Assembly: GCA_013054445.1 (NCBI GenBank)
Contig: JAAMPI010000075.1
Location: forward strand, 1 to 64,000
Direction: 5' to 3'
DNA: 64,000 bases
Origin: Cudoniella acicularis
Lineage: Eukaryota > Ascomycota > Leotiomycetes > Helotiales > Helotiaceae
Of this stretch, positions 10,593 through 22,217 are shown piece after piece (position 1 is the stretch's first letter; the number at the start of each line of letters is the position of its first letter). Below the pieces are notes generated by a model. That model saw only the letters and a list, made by a program, of their open reading frames with translations. It was not told where the DNA came from and ran no database searches. A program made the translations under genes and the position numbers.

Positions 10593-12623
10593 ATGCGGTT
10601 CCTTCCATTATCTCGAAAGCAATCACGATGGAGCTCGCCTTCGGTCATTTCGCTGTTGGGTTTTTTGGCCGCCATGCCTTCCTTAGGACTGGCAGAAAGG
10701 AGTGCAGCAGATTACTTTATACACAGTCTTCCAGGGCAGCCAGAAGGTCCTTTGCTCAAGATGCATGCGGGACATATTGAGATCACACCTGAGCACAATG
10801 GGAACAGTAAGAACAACGGCCTGTCCAAGTACCCTAGCTAATTTGGCCCTTCCTCAGTGTTCTTTTGGCACTTTCAAAATCGACACATTGCAAACAAACA
10901 AAGGACAGTCATATGGCTGAACGGTGGACCCGGTTGCAGTTCCGAGGATGGCGCTCTCATGGAAGTTGGGCCTTATCGAGTGGTGGATGGATCTAATAAA
11001 GGGCCGAAGCTGGAATACAACCCCGGGTCTTGGGACGAGTTTGCGAATATCATGTTCGTTGATAACCCTGTTGGCACTGGCTTCAGCTTTGTGGACACCG
11101 ACAGTTATGTTCATGACTTGCCTGAAATGGCAGATCAATTCGTGAAATTCTTAGAAAAATGGTTTGCCTTATTTCCAGAGTACGAGCATGACGATGTAAG
11201 CATTATCTACAAGTGCACAGCTTCCTTTTCGTTTACTAATTCCTGATAGTTGTACATTGCTGGTGAATCTTATGCTGGCCAACATATTCCGTATATTTCC
11301 AAAGCAATTCTTGACAGAAACAAGGCAGGTGCAAAACACCCTTGGCAGCTCAAGGGAATGTTGATTGGTAATGGGTGGATATCACCCAATGAGCAATACA
11401 AGGCATACCTGTCATTTGCCTACGAAAAGGGCCTCGTTGTACGCGATAGCGACATGGCGAAGAGACTTGAATCCCAACAGGCCGTTTGCATGAAGGCGCT
11501 GAGCGAGAATGGAGGAAAAGATCACGTAGATCTCAACCAATGTGAACAGATATTGCAGGATATTCTCCGAGAAACATCAACTAAGGGCTCGGACGGGAAA
11601 ACGCACTGCGTGAACATGTACGATGTCAGGTTAACTGATACTTATCCAAGCTGTGGTATGAATTGGCCTCCGGATTTGGAAAATGTCACACCATACCTTC
11701 GTCGCACAGATGTTGGTGAAGCGCTCCACATCGATCCCGGAAAGCGCACTGGTTGGACTGAATGCAATGGTGCTGTGGGGGGTGCTTTCAGGGCTAAAAA
11801 CTCGAAGCCGTCTATTCAAATCCTGCCAGATCTTATCAAGGAGGTTCCAACTGTCCTGTTCTCTGGGGCAGAAGACTTGATTTGCAATCATATTGGAACG
11901 GAAGAGCTTATCAGCAACATGGAATGGAATGGTGGAAAGGGCTTCGAAGTCTCACCTGGGACTTGGGCACCCCGTCGTCAATGGGAATTTGAAGGCGAGT
12001 CGGCTGGTTTTTACCAAGAAGCCCGGAATCTAACCTACATTCTGTTCTCAAATTCTTCTCACATGGTCCCATTCGACTACGCCAGACGAACCCGTGACAT
12101 GCTGGATCGTTTCATGCAGGTCGATATTGCTAGCATTGGTGGGGTTCCTACTGACAGCCGCATTGACGGAGAGAAGGGTCTGGAGACATCTGTTGGCGGA
12201 CATCCCAACAGTACTGTTGCGCAGGAAACTGAACATGCTAAAGTGGAGGCGGCCAAGTGGTCAGCCTACTACAAATCAGGAGAGATTGTTCTCGTAATTG
12301 TCATCATTGCTGCAGCGGCCTGGGGCTATTATATCTGGAGAGACCGCCGAAAACGTGCCGGATACAAAGGTGTTTTGGGAGGGGAACCGCAGATGGAACT
12401 TGGTGGTGCCAGGGAAAGGAGTACCATGGGGCTCGAGAGTTTTAGACATAAAAGGTCTAATAGGGATGTTGAAGCAGCAGATTTTGATGAGAGTGAGTTG
12501 GACGAGTTACATGTCCAACCACCAAATGAGATGGATCGGGAAAGATATAGTGTGGGAAGCGCGAGTGATGACGACGAGGGGCAAGGAGAGAAGCATGGGA
12601 ATGGCCATGCGAACAGGAAATGA
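10593..12623 (+). CDS. KEX1: KEX1-type Golgi serine carboxypeptidase
   Basis: KEX1 is a trans-Golgi serine carboxypeptidase that removes C-terminal Lys/Arg after Kex2 cleavage of secreted precursors. Three exons, join(10593..10806,10858..11195,11250..12623), give 641 residues. Residues ~1-35 form a hydrophobic signal peptide. The oxyanion/substrate motif NGGPGCSS is at 93-100. The catalytic Ser191 lies in [11 protein letters not shown], whose exon junction (HDD to LYIAGES) is recovered by splicing. Asp393 ([10 protein letters not shown]) and His455 ([10 protein letters not shown]) complete the triad. A single transmembrane segment at about 529-546 ([19 protein letters not shown]) is followed by a basic then acidic cytosolic tail, which is the KEX1 arrangement. 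The residue after the second serine is Glu where Met is common in homologues. It is convergent with RAE1. Confidence 0.96.
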
Positions 12624-12970
12624 AAACAGCGAGGCTGATACTGTAACATTTTATTTGTGAAATCATTAGAACTTATGGGTTTAGAAAGGAATAGGGCAGA
12701 TTATGCTCGAATATTATATTTTCTTCGGTATGGCGCTTTCAGATATTGAGAAATGCAGTCTTATTCTTATCTATCTTCACTATCTGCTGTGGTATTTGTC
12801 GCCATGTGCCCCGCCCAGAACGCCATTATCAAAGAGTTCATGTCGTACCTTCCGACATGAACACATAGAAGTGTGCAATGGATACAATATAAATGGTCGT
12901 TGCTTCTGCTTAATGTCATGGCTTTTCGTTCTCATCACTCCAAATTGTTGTACATGACCCCCGGTAATAT
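12624..12970. other. Convergent 3' flank of KEX1 and RAE1
   Basis: About 350 bases between opposing stop codons, presumably the two 3' untranslated regions. The short plus-strand frame at 12703-12957 has no supporting features. Confidence 0.6.
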
Positions 12971-14155
12971 CTACCGCTTCTTCACGCTAGGGCGTGGCTT
13001 GCATTCTTCTGGGGTGACGGGATGCATCATAACCTTGTTGGGATACTGAGGGTTGTTGCTTGCGTAGCCTTTACTCCAATCGTAGCTGACAGCATAGGCA
13101 AAAATGGCTCCGTTGTGGTTAAAAGCAGTAGCAGGAATGGTGCCTCCGACAGTGGGATATCCCTTGAGTCTGTGCTTGGCAACTCCGTCCCAGAAGTGGA
13201 AAGTCCCGTCAGAGCCAGCTGTGCTAAAAGTGCCGTGTTGTGGATGGAAGGAGATGGCATTAACCGAGTAGACATTTGTCATGTTGTTTTGTGGTGGGTC
13301 GCGATGGCACTTGAAAGAAAAGTTTGAGCTGTGAAACGGTATTAGCGACTGGGTTTGAGCTGCGGTTTAGTCTCTTACCTTGCATCCTTCTCCTCAACAT
13401 ACTGAATAGCACATCGTCCTTCGATACTTCCAACTGCGAAGCCAGTCGCGTCTGGGAAGCAGCTGACAACTCTTGTCTGCCACTTCAATGGACTTTGTAA
13501 AGTCTTGTAGAATTTGGACGGCTCATTAAGGTTGATAACATTGATATACCGATCTGCCGTTCCCACCACCAACAAATTTTTCTCCACATCCAGAGTGTAG
13601 ACACGTTCCTGGCATTGTACTGTAGCCACTGCTTGTGACTGTCTTAAGTCCCAGTACTTGATTGTCTTGTCCCAGGATCCAGTAACTATCATAGGCGCCT
13701 GTGATTGAGGTGCTTCGAAAAATCGAACGCAGCGTATAGGTTGGTCGTGAGCCGCGACTTGGGTTGAAGTGCTTCCTCCAGATCCCAGATCCATCATTCT
13801 GGCTGCCTTGTCTGCGCCAGCTCCAACAACCTTTCTACCATCCTTTCTACAGTGTCAGCTTCTTATTTGTCTCATTTCAAAACGGGCAAAATGAACTTAC
13901 AAGGGACCAATGACAGCTCAAGACTGGACCTTCATGATCAAAGGCTGCCTTTCCCTCGCTTCCACCGTTTGCGGTAATCTCATAAATCCGGACCTTGTTA
14001 TCCCACGAAGCTACAGCCAAGTGCTCGCTCTGCCGCGAAAAGCTGAGATCGGAGACGCTGTCGGAGGGTGGTGAAGTGAGAGCTACATCCTTCGAGAGGT
14101 CGCCTAGAGTGTTTGCTGTACTTGCGGTGCCGCTTCCTCCAAAAAGTCCAGCCAT
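12971..14155 (-). CDS. RAE1: RAE1/Gle2 WD40 mRNA export factor
   Basis: RAE1 (Gle2) is a WD40 propeller protein at the nuclear pore that binds Nup98-type GLEBS sequences and supports poly(A) RNA export. Three exons, complement(join(12971..13328,13379..13842,13901..14155)), give 358 residues. The N-terminal MAGLFGGSG leads into SPPSDSVSDLSFS and WDNKVRIYE. The first intron was placed with acceptor AAAG so that CHWSLDGRKVVGAGADKAAR reads through; the nearer TAG acceptor gives the wrong frame. Exon 2 carries IVTGSWDKTIKYWDLRQ and AVGSIEGRCAIQYVE. Exon 3 adds NFSFKCHRDPP, VYSVNAISFHPQHGTFSTAG and YDWSKGY, all signatures of the family. Length is normal. The introns are about 50-58 bp, and a CTGAC branch-point-like sequence precedes the first acceptor. 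Confidence 0.95.
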
Positions 14156-15358
14156 CTTGTCGTATGTTGCGCCGCTAAAGCTTATTTACTTCAGCATACA
14201 CGATGTTGTTTCTCAGAAATGTAAGGTGGAGGCAGGAAATTGAAAGGTTAGTGGGGTGTCTTTCATGGAGGCAACCAGTCTTTCAAAGTGAAGTTCACGT
14301 CGCGACCGCATTCGGCACCTCCCGCATCCCTGCAACCTATTCGCGCTAGCAGCACGCACTAAGGAAAAGCCACTTCAAATTCAAAAATTCCACGTCCCAA
14401 GCTTTTTTTCTCCAACTCTCTCGCTCAAAGAATCGCATTCGAAGCACACAAACAGAGAGGCTCCTCGGAGTCTCTCAGCTAGCAATGGCTGCTCATGCTT
14501 TGGGAGAAAGTCCCCGGACACCCTTCCTTGAGAAGGACTGCGGAAACGCGCCGCCATAGAAGCACTTCGCGGCTTCTCCCCTACCAATTCTCTTCTCTTC
14601 TTCCACCCTTTCGCCGTCTGTACTGCATTTTCAATGATACCAGAAACATCGGTCTGAGTCGAGGAGACCACATGGATGAAGATATGAGTCCGAGCTCCTT
14701 GATGACGTCTTTTACGACTGGAAGAGTTGGCAATGCAGTAGGTGTTTGGACTGTTCTTGGATGAGTGGTGATGTTCTGGTTGGTGGAGGCAATTTCGTCG
14801 AGATCGATAGTTATGCGATTGCTCCTCGTGCCACGAAAGTGGTGCGGGAAGTAACTCGATGGGGCTTATTCTTGATGCGAGAGGTTCCTATTTTTTGGGT
14901 TCATAGCTTATGGAAAGCGGAGACAGTTACTTGCGATCAAGACATACACTCTGGGTCTTTCCTCATGGAAAGATACCTGTCGGTCAAAAGCATGCTGTTT
15001 CAGAAGCTCTGTCAAAGGGGCTGGACTCGAGTGTGTTCAAGTGATGATTACCAAATAGAGTCAAGCACTGATGTGAGCCCGTCTAAAAAGCGGTGCCACT
15101 GTTGATGACACAAAATGCGTTATGGTATCTGATGAACTTCCTGAACGATCTCTTTCTACTGTATCTTGTATTGTGGGTATTGTTGGCTCAAGAATTGAGT
15201 CCTGAACAGATCAATGCTTAAATTACATATAATATACGGCTTTTGAGCATAATTATGCAAAGCCAGCCTTCCCTTCCGGTGATCATTTCATGCCATAAAT
15301 CATAGCTCCGACCATTCATCCACTACCTTGCGCCATGTCATAAAATAATATCAAATTC
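14156..15358. other. Intergenic between RAE1 and an unnamed gene
   Basis: About 1.2 kb containing the RAE1 promoter on the left. Open frames at 14381-14671 (minus), 14495-14764 and 14746-15105 (plus, 119 codons) show no domain, signal peptide or splice support. I see no RNA gene or repeat here. Confidence 0.45.
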
Positions 15359-16702
15359 TTACATTAAACCGCCCAAAACGACTCGGCCTACACCAGCAAC
15401 CTCACTCTTGACACCGATCCTACTACTGTCCTCAAACTCTTTCACTATCCCTTGCACAATAATTTTCCTGACCCTGGCATCGGCTTTCGTGAACATTTCT
15501 GCCATTGTAGGATTACATTCCCTTGGAGAAGAGACCAGACTCATAAGCTTCGTGTAGCAATCGATCAAGACGTCGCACAGCGTCGCAAAGGTTTCGTAAA
15601 AATCTGGGTCGAAAGGTAGTGATGGTGTTAGCAAATACGTATATTCCTCTCCTGGTAAAAGGTCTGTATCTCCAACGGGAACTGGGGTAGCAGAACCCCC
15701 TCCTGATCCGCCCCCACCCATTGATTTCGCATCTGAGGAGTCGTTACCCATTGGAAGGCCTATTTCTGCTGCTGAACTTGTTCTTCTTCCTTTACCGCCA
15801 GTGCCTGTGGCTCGCTTAAACATCTGGGGAAATCGGCCACGAGAGAGAGAGGAAGATCCATCTGCGGGATGGATTTGTTGATAGGATTCGAATTCGGCGA
15901 GGAGGGCATTAAGTGTCTTTAAAAATTCTAACGAGTTAGAGGAGTTGAGATCGAGAATTGTGGGTAGGGAGAGTCCTAGAAGAAGGTAATTTGTAGCACG
16001 CCGTGCAAGCTTTCGGGAATCGAAATACGGCATTCGTTGTAAATCCGGTTTGTTGAATAATAACGTATTAAACCAATACACGCGTCCTTCATGACTAATT
16101 ATACGTTAGGTGATGGGATGAAAAGGAGCTATAGAAGAGGCATACGCTTTTCTCAGATAATCCAGCGTAGATATCCGCTTCGAAGACGTCTCTTGGATGT
16201 GCTGATACGTGATATTTTCTAATGTCGGACTGGGCGGTTGCAAAGGGCCATATGCCAACGATCCAGTCGGTCCCCCCATCCCCTGATACGACGTTCCTGG
16301 TCTGACGAGCATGTTTGCATATGGTGTAGTAGAAGTAAATGATTCTGTGCCGGACTGTGGAGAAGGCACAGACTCGGAGGCAATTTGCTTAAAGCTGTCT
16401 GCAGACTTAGGTTGGGCGTCCGGACTCTGGCGATGAGCAGCTACTCCAGGTAATTGACTGGCCGCCCGGTGATGTGAAGAAGTGGAAGCGGCGCGTTTCT
16501 CTGGGGAGAAAGCCCCGATGGCCAAAGTGTGATTGCGTCCTCGATGCTTTGGAGACTTGGTGGACAATGAAGTCTTGCGCCCAAATGTCGAAACGGACTG
16601 CGTCGACTCATATGTAGGTGAGCCGTTGCTCGTGCGCGGGCGCGTTTTGCTCCCTCCAAAGATGGAAAACACACCTCCGCTGGTCTGCATCGAGGTTGTC
16701 AT
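15359..16702 (-). CDS. Conserved fungal protein of unknown function
   Basis: Two exons, complement(join(15359..16094,16146..16702)), give 430 residues. The 51-bp intron (GTATGC to TTAG) joins LDYLRKA to HEGRVYWFNTLLF. The first ~165 residues are Ser/Thr/Pro-rich and probably disordered (FSIFGGSKTRPRTSNGSP). From about residue 175 a predicted helical domain begins with KRISTLDYLRKA, then MPYFDSRKLARRATNYLLLG, LEFLKTLNALLAEFESYQQ, an inserted Gly-rich linker (GGGGSGGGS), and LPFDPDFYETFATLCDVLID, ending in VRKIIVQGIVKEFEDSSRIG. The patterned C-terminal half looks like a conserved folded domain, but I cannot name the family. No signal peptide or membrane helix is visible, so a cytosolic role is likely. 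Confidence 0.75.
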
Positions 16703-17250
16703 CTCGCCTCATCACCTGCCAGGGGTAGATCCCCACCAGCCTCGCAACAACAGATCTTTAAACTTTGGACCTTCAAAAGAAGAAAATGCGCGAGAACTTC
16801 GGTGCGTGGAGAGACCAGACCTAAGTCGATTCCTACGCATCCGGAAAAAGGAATGAGGCCTTTTCGGCGCCGTCGCAGCCACTGTCACGACAAGCGCCCG
16901 CTTCAAAAGCAAAAGAGCGAGTATGGTGCGTGCTGTTCGTGGATTGGGCGTACAGAGTCAGTACTTTCGTCGGCAGCGATAGTTCATGTCACAGCAATAT
17001 GGCACTGAGCGCGCGGGGCCTGGGTACCTGATGCTACTATATATCCCCAGCCCAGGTTTCCCATAGCATCCTACAGTTAAGTGAAGGGATCGGTATACAG
17101 ATGTAAGGAGCAGCGTTGCAAAAGTTAGCACTACCGTTCGGGAGATGGTGAACCGCAGGCTGGAACAGTCTGAACAGAGGCCAATTTGAAACCCAGGGTT
17201 CCACCTCCGTGGAAAAACGTGGCACACTGCCGGGCATCTTGTAACTAAGT
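16703..17250. other. Promoter-side intergenic region left of the repeat array
   Basis: Upstream of the unnamed minus-strand gene and left of the repeat units starting at 17251. It contains overlapping short frames on both strands without features. Nothing specific recognised. Confidence 0.45.
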
Positions 17251-17560
17251 TGATGGATTATTCACAGTTGCAGAGATATTCAAAAAATCAGTAGCCCTAC
17301 TAGGTAATCTTTTCATCTCTATTAGGAGTGTATATCGCGGGGCTGAATTATTCACAGATACAGAGTTATTTAAAACTCTGTATTCCAGGGGTAGGTTTGT
17401 ATACAGTATCGCGGAGCTGAATTATTCACAGACGCAGAGATATTTAAAAATCTATCGCCCTACTAACCTTTCCATCTGTATTCAAGGGATATGTTTCCCC
17501 AGCGCGAGATCCCAGACGGTTCAAAAAAAGCTCACAGTTTAGGAGTATCTCTCCTCGTAC
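17251..17560 (+). repeat. Three tandem-like units of a dispersed repeat
   Basis: Three successive units start with nearly the same core, (G)GATTATTCACAG or GAATTATTCACAG, followed by a CAGAGATATT-like stretch. They begin near 17251, 17341 and 17415. The units share further blocks such as CCCTACTA..., TTTCATCT/TTCCATCT and TATCGCGG. The third unit continues into a tail with a run of A and GCTCACAGTTTAGGAGTATC. A fourth, separate copy with the same core and tail occurs at 60255-60400 on the same strand. No open frame is present, so this is a non-coding dispersed repeat or degraded mobile-element end. Confidence 0.75.
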
Positions 17561-17812
17561 AGTGGTGTGCCACCCGTCATGATGCGGTGTGCGGCTACCT
17601 ACCCCTGAAAGCCACGACCCTGCGTCACTGCGTGGGATAGGAAGATCTCCTGAGTCCAGGAAGCTGGTTGGCACGCCTGAGCATGAACGGAGCTGCAATT
17701 CTGGCATGTGATTGGCGGGTGGCAATCGACCCCTCTATCCCAACTTTTTTAACTTGGGCAATGTTCATGACGCGAGGAAAATCATTCACCGTCATTCACC
17801 ATCAACATCGCC

Positions 17813-19315
17813 ATGAACAGCGACCACAAGCTGGAGAAAGAGGGCCCCTTTGGGGATGCCTCTCCTGAGATTCTTGATGGGCGGATCTGGGTAGATGGAT
17901 GCTGGGATTTCTTCCATCATGGTTTGTTGCATCCTCTTGAATCCTTCCGAGATCTACCCTGTTGACGCCACCCCAGGCCATGCCGGTGCCATGTTGCAAG
18001 CACGACAGTTAGGAACAGAGCTTGTTGTCGGCATTCATTCTGATGAATCTATTCTGGAGAACAAAGGCCCTACAGTGATGACGCTAGAAGAACGGTAATC
18101 ACAAGAGAACACGGTGCCGGACAAGGAGCTGATTCTGTACTTCAAGAATCGCTGCAGTTGATGCCTGTCGATGGGTAACTCAATCAGTGCCCTATGCGCC
18201 ATACGTCACTTCTTTACCTTGGATCTCTCATTACGGTTGCAGATACGTGGTTCATGGTGATGATATTACATCTGATAGCAGTGGAGAAGATTGCTATCGC
18301 TATGTGAAGGCTGCAGGTCGTTTCAAAGTCGTGAAGCGGACCCCAAGCATTTCTACCACGGATCTTGTGGGTAGAATGCTGCTCTGTACCCGTACACATT
18401 TCATCAAGTCCTTTACAAAGTTCTTGAATGGTGAAGAAGGTTCAGGCACCGAGGAAGAAAGGAAGAAGGAAGGTGCCGAAATGACTGAGAGGATTCGACT
18501 CTATGCAACGGACGCAACGGGATTCCACCCTGGCTCGAGTGTCTGGTTTTGGAATGCCTCTATTGCTGCGAGGAAAAATGACACAGAGGAAGAAAAGGGC
18601 ACCTTCAGTCGGCTTTGCGAGGGCTTACAGCCTAAGCCAGGCCAACGGGTTGTCTATGTTGATGGTGGGTTTGATCTCTTTTCCTCAGGCCATATCGAAT
18701 TCCTTCGACAAGTCATCAAAGCAGAAGAGAAAATTGGCGAAAATGAAGGGTGGTATAGCAAAGAGGCTATCCAAGAGCGGATCGGCAAAGGATCAGATTA
18801 CGGCCCGGTCTTCGTAGTTGCTGGTGTTCATGACGATGAGGTAATCAATCACTGGAAAGGGGTGAACTATCCCATCATGAACATTTATGAGCGTGGGCTT
18901 TGCGTTTTACAATGCAAGGTTGGCAACTCAAGTCCCTCTTCCGTATTCACCTAATGCTCTATAGTATGTCAACTCAGTAATCTTTGGAGCTCCCTTCTCT
19001 CCGACTCGGGCCTATCTCACTTCGACCCCATGGGGCACGCCTGATGCAGTCTATCATGGCCCAACCAGCTTTATGCCGCTAACCTATGACCCTTATACGG
19101 CGCCAAAGGAGATGGGCATCTATAAGGAGATTGGTACTCATGATTTTGCAGGCGTCAATGCGGAACAAATCGTCCAGAGAATTATGAAGAGCAGAGCCAT
19201 GTACGAGGAGAGGCAACGAGTAAAGGGTGTTAAGGGCATTGGCGAGGAGGCGCAAAGGAGGCGAGAGAAAATGGAAGAGGAACAAAAATTAAAGGAGAGT
19301 TCCGCATTAGCATGA
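17813..19315 (+). CDS. ECT1: Ethanolamine-phosphate cytidylyltransferase
   Basis: ECT1 makes CDP-ethanolamine from CTP and phosphoethanolamine, the rate-setting step of the Kennedy pathway to phosphatidylethanolamine. Four exons, join(17813..17921,17977..18094,18147..18918,18965..19315), give 449 residues. The first cytidylyltransferase domain has WVDGCWDFFHHGHAGAML with the HxGH motif at residues 35-38, rebuilt by splicing, then the MTLEERIAAVDACRWV block. The YVVHGDDI segment and RTPSISTTDLVGRML (the RTxGISTT-type motif) follow. The second domain starts near residue 248 with DGGFDLFSSGHIEFL, where the first His of HxGH is Ser. The second domain then has VFVVAGVHDDEVIN and NIYERGLCVLQCKYVNSVIF across the last junction. 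The C-terminal ~50 residues are a charged helix. Length and two-domain layout fit the family. Confidence 0.95.
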
Positions 19316-20238
19316 CGTTTTACATAGTGGTGGGTTTTCAGCAGGTGATTCAGAGCATTGCCCTCGGCGTTCAACACGTGCGAAGGATACCCAGTAAAGT
19401 AGAGATAGACTATTCAACGATTCAATGGCAGGAACCAACACCGGTGTCCAATGTGGTATGCAATAGAGCGAGTACGGAGTGAAGAGGGCCAAGCCATTAA
19501 TCTTGCCCCAAAGTCCCCCTCAAGTCAGGCGGTTGGAAGGGCGTCGGCTATAAACGGCTACATGCGGCAAAGAAAGCGGAATTCGCTTTTCAAGTTTTCA
19601 ACTCCACCTCTTCGCTCACCGTGCCTTTAGACGCAGCAACTCAGGCTTCTTTTGCATCTGGCAATTGAGCCAGCGATCTCGGTAGAGAGTGATTGGCATC
19701 ATGGGTTTTTACTTTCGCCTTCCGAATTCGCCCCGCCGACCGCGGCCAATGCTTGATGCCATCCTGGCACCTGGTTGCTTCTTGCCATCAGCAATGCCAT
19801 GCTGTCTGAGCAGGTGCGCTGGGAATTCCACGTGTGCGGCACTGGATCTTGCACTTCGTAGCCGCACCGGCCCGAGACTGCCTGGCTGGGTGGCATGGCC
19901 ATAGGACCGGCGATTGGTGAATTGTGGTAGGCCGGAGACCGTTCTGCAAAATCTCTTTTCTGCTTAAAGTGGAACTCTGCTCCCACCTTGTGCAGTTTGC
20001 TATCTATTGCTTATCTGTTTCTGCATTTTTAGTTCCCGCGTGTAACCTTCCTGCCCATCTGTGTCAAACCCAAGCGGGTCGGGGGTCAACCAGCTTGTGT
20101 GACTCAATCGCATAAAGTATCCTCAGTCACCCTCCTCTGTCCAACCACATCCTTTTTACAATCCTCGCCCATTGGCCATTTCTTTGTCTTTGTAGCCTTC
20201 TACCACCGCCTTCCTCATTGATACCGGATTACTGCACA
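19316..20238. other. Promoter region of the branched-chain aminotransferase
   Basis: About 0.9 kb between ECT1 and the aminotransferase, both on the plus strand. The proximal part is pyrimidine-rich (TTTCTTTGTC..., CTTCCTCATT), as in many fungal promoters. I looked for a Leu3-type CCGG-N2-CCGG site and found none. Frames at 19689-19904 and 19924-20115 are unsupported. Confidence 0.5.
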
Positions 20239-21660
20239 ATGGCACCTTCTGCCGTCACTCCACCACATGAGGTCCAGCAAACAGCTGAGCTCACTGCTGC
20301 TGCTGTGGCCCACAAGCTCGCCGAGACCACTAAACAACCCAATGGCCAGTCAGCCTTACGGCTGCTCGATGCCTCCTTATTAAAATTCACCAAAACGAAG
20401 ACGCCTATGACTGTCCCTGAACCTGGCGATCCAATTATCAACTCATCATCCCAATGTACTGACCATATGGTCACTGCTGTATGGCGAGTGTCAACTGGCT
20501 GGGATGCGCCAGAATTGAAGCCATACGGAAACTTATCTCTCGCTCCTACTGCCTCTGTCCTTCATTACGCGACTGAGTGCTTTGAGGGAATGAAGATGTA
20601 TAGAGGATACGATGGAAAGTTGAGATTGTTCAGGCCCGATGCCAATTGCAGACGTATGGTACGTTCGATCTCCCTCTTTCTCACGCGACCGAGTTATTGA
20701 GACATGTAACCTAATGTGTCTTAGCTCACATCAGCCACCCGGATCGCCCTACCAGGTTTCGACCCATTAGAGCTTCAGAAACTGATTACAGCCATGGTTA
20801 CCGTCGACGGGCCAAAATGGCTTCCAAAATCCAGACCGGGTACTTTCCTGTACTTGAGACCTACCATGATCGGCTCGGCAGGCGCTCTGGGCGTAGCAGC
20901 CCCAAAAGAAGCAACTCTCTTCATAATCGCTACCTTTGTGCGCCCTCGCTTCGTGCCCCAAGCCACCTCGCTAACAATTTCTAGATGCCGAAGCTCGATC
21001 AACCAAGAGGCATGAAGCTCCTAGCGTCACAAGACAGTGTCCGGGCTTGGCCAGGAGGCTTCGGCTTTGCCAAGGTAGGAGCAAATTACGGACCAACTCT
21101 CATGGCCAATTCTGAAGCTCGAGCTCGAGGCTACGACCAAGTGCTCTGGCTGCTTGATGGTGTCGTTACCGAAGCTGGCGCTAGCAACTTCTTCGTTGTG
21201 TGGAGATCGAAAGAGGGTAAGGTACAACTTGTTACCGCCCCGCTAGATGACAAGATAATTCTTGACGGTGTCACGAGACGAAGTATCTTGCAGCTTGCAA
21301 GAGAACGATTGACGAGTAGCGGGGCTGGAGTTGAGAGCCTAGAAATCGTAGAGAAGAAGTTCAGCATGGAGGATGTAGCTGAAGCTGTAAAAGAAGGCAG
21401 AATGATCGAGGCATTCGCAGCTGGTACCGCCGTGAGTCTTTATACCCCTCTATTTCATACATCAACTAACTTGAAAATAGTACTTCGTCTGCCCCGTCTG
21501 CGTAGTAAGCTACAAAAACGAGGATCTCACTATTCCAATGAAGCTTGGCGAAACAGGCGAGTACGCAGGCCTCATTAAAACCTGGTTGATGGATATCATG
21601 TACGGCAGAGAGCAGCACGAATGGGGTGTGATCATAGATGAGAAAGAGGACTTAGAGTAA
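20239..21660 (+). CDS. BAT: Branched-chain amino acid aminotransferase
   Basis: This PLP enzyme transfers the amino group between Leu/Ile/Val and 2-oxoglutarate. Four exons, join(20239..20658,20725..20937,20985..21431,21481..21660), give 419 residues. Exon 1 has the N-terminal substrate-domain motifs SVLHYATECFEGMKMYRGYD and LRLFRPDANCRRM. Exon 2 has LYLRPTMIGSAGALGV. Exon 3 has RAWPGGFGFAKVGANYGP, with the PLP-binding lysine expected at Lys241, then DQVLWLLDGVVTEAGASNFF and the phosphate-binding LDGVTRRSI. Exon 4 supplies GTAYFVCPV across the junction and the C-terminal WGVIIDE. The start is the ATG at 20239. The N-terminus is not clearly a mitochondrial leader, so a cytosolic isozyme is possible but not proven. 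The second intron has an unusual GTGCGC donor but the joined protein is correct. Confidence 0.95.
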
Positions 21661-22217
21661 AAATGGGTTCGGGAGAGGCTCATGATCATTCGGCGTTTTG
21701 GAGTAGAGCGGCATCATTGCTAGGAAATACAGGTAATACGAGCAGATTTAGCTGTTTGGTCTGCACATAGCATAACAAGCGTTTTGCAAGCACTTTAGAT
21801 GTTTGGAAATCAAGAAAGATGCCAGCGTCATCTCAAACGAGTATTTCTCTGGGCTCGAGACCTTTCATAACCAATCCTAAGGGATCATCACTTTAGCAAA
21901 ATCAAGTGAAGCCTGTGATTTGGCCCCTTATCTCGTGAACGTTTCCATGAGGGTCCAGGAGCTCATTTGCCTTCGCAAGATAGCACAACTGGATTTAATG
22001 ATTGGTACGAATACGCTTGACATGGTATCATTTGTGAGTGCTAAAAGCTATCTATGGATAAGCAAGATAAATAATTATTGAAACCGAATTTCCCTCCAGT
22101 AATCGAGATAGCCAAATATTGTTTTCATTACTTTTGTAATCCTACAAATTGTCAGCAAGGTCATGGCAACCGTCTGCGAAGTACGGAGCATGTTTGCATA
22201 CCTTGAAGTCAAAACCT
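21661..22217. other. Convergent intergenic region
   Basis: About 560 bases between the stop codons of the aminotransferase (plus) and the coiled-coil gene (minus). AT-rich, presumed 3' untranslated sequence; no gene or repeat recognised. Confidence 0.55.

Noticed and set aside
14746..15105. 119-codon plus-strand frame between RAE1 and the unnamed gene
   Set aside because: No recognisable motif, and composition not clearly coding; too weak to annotate.
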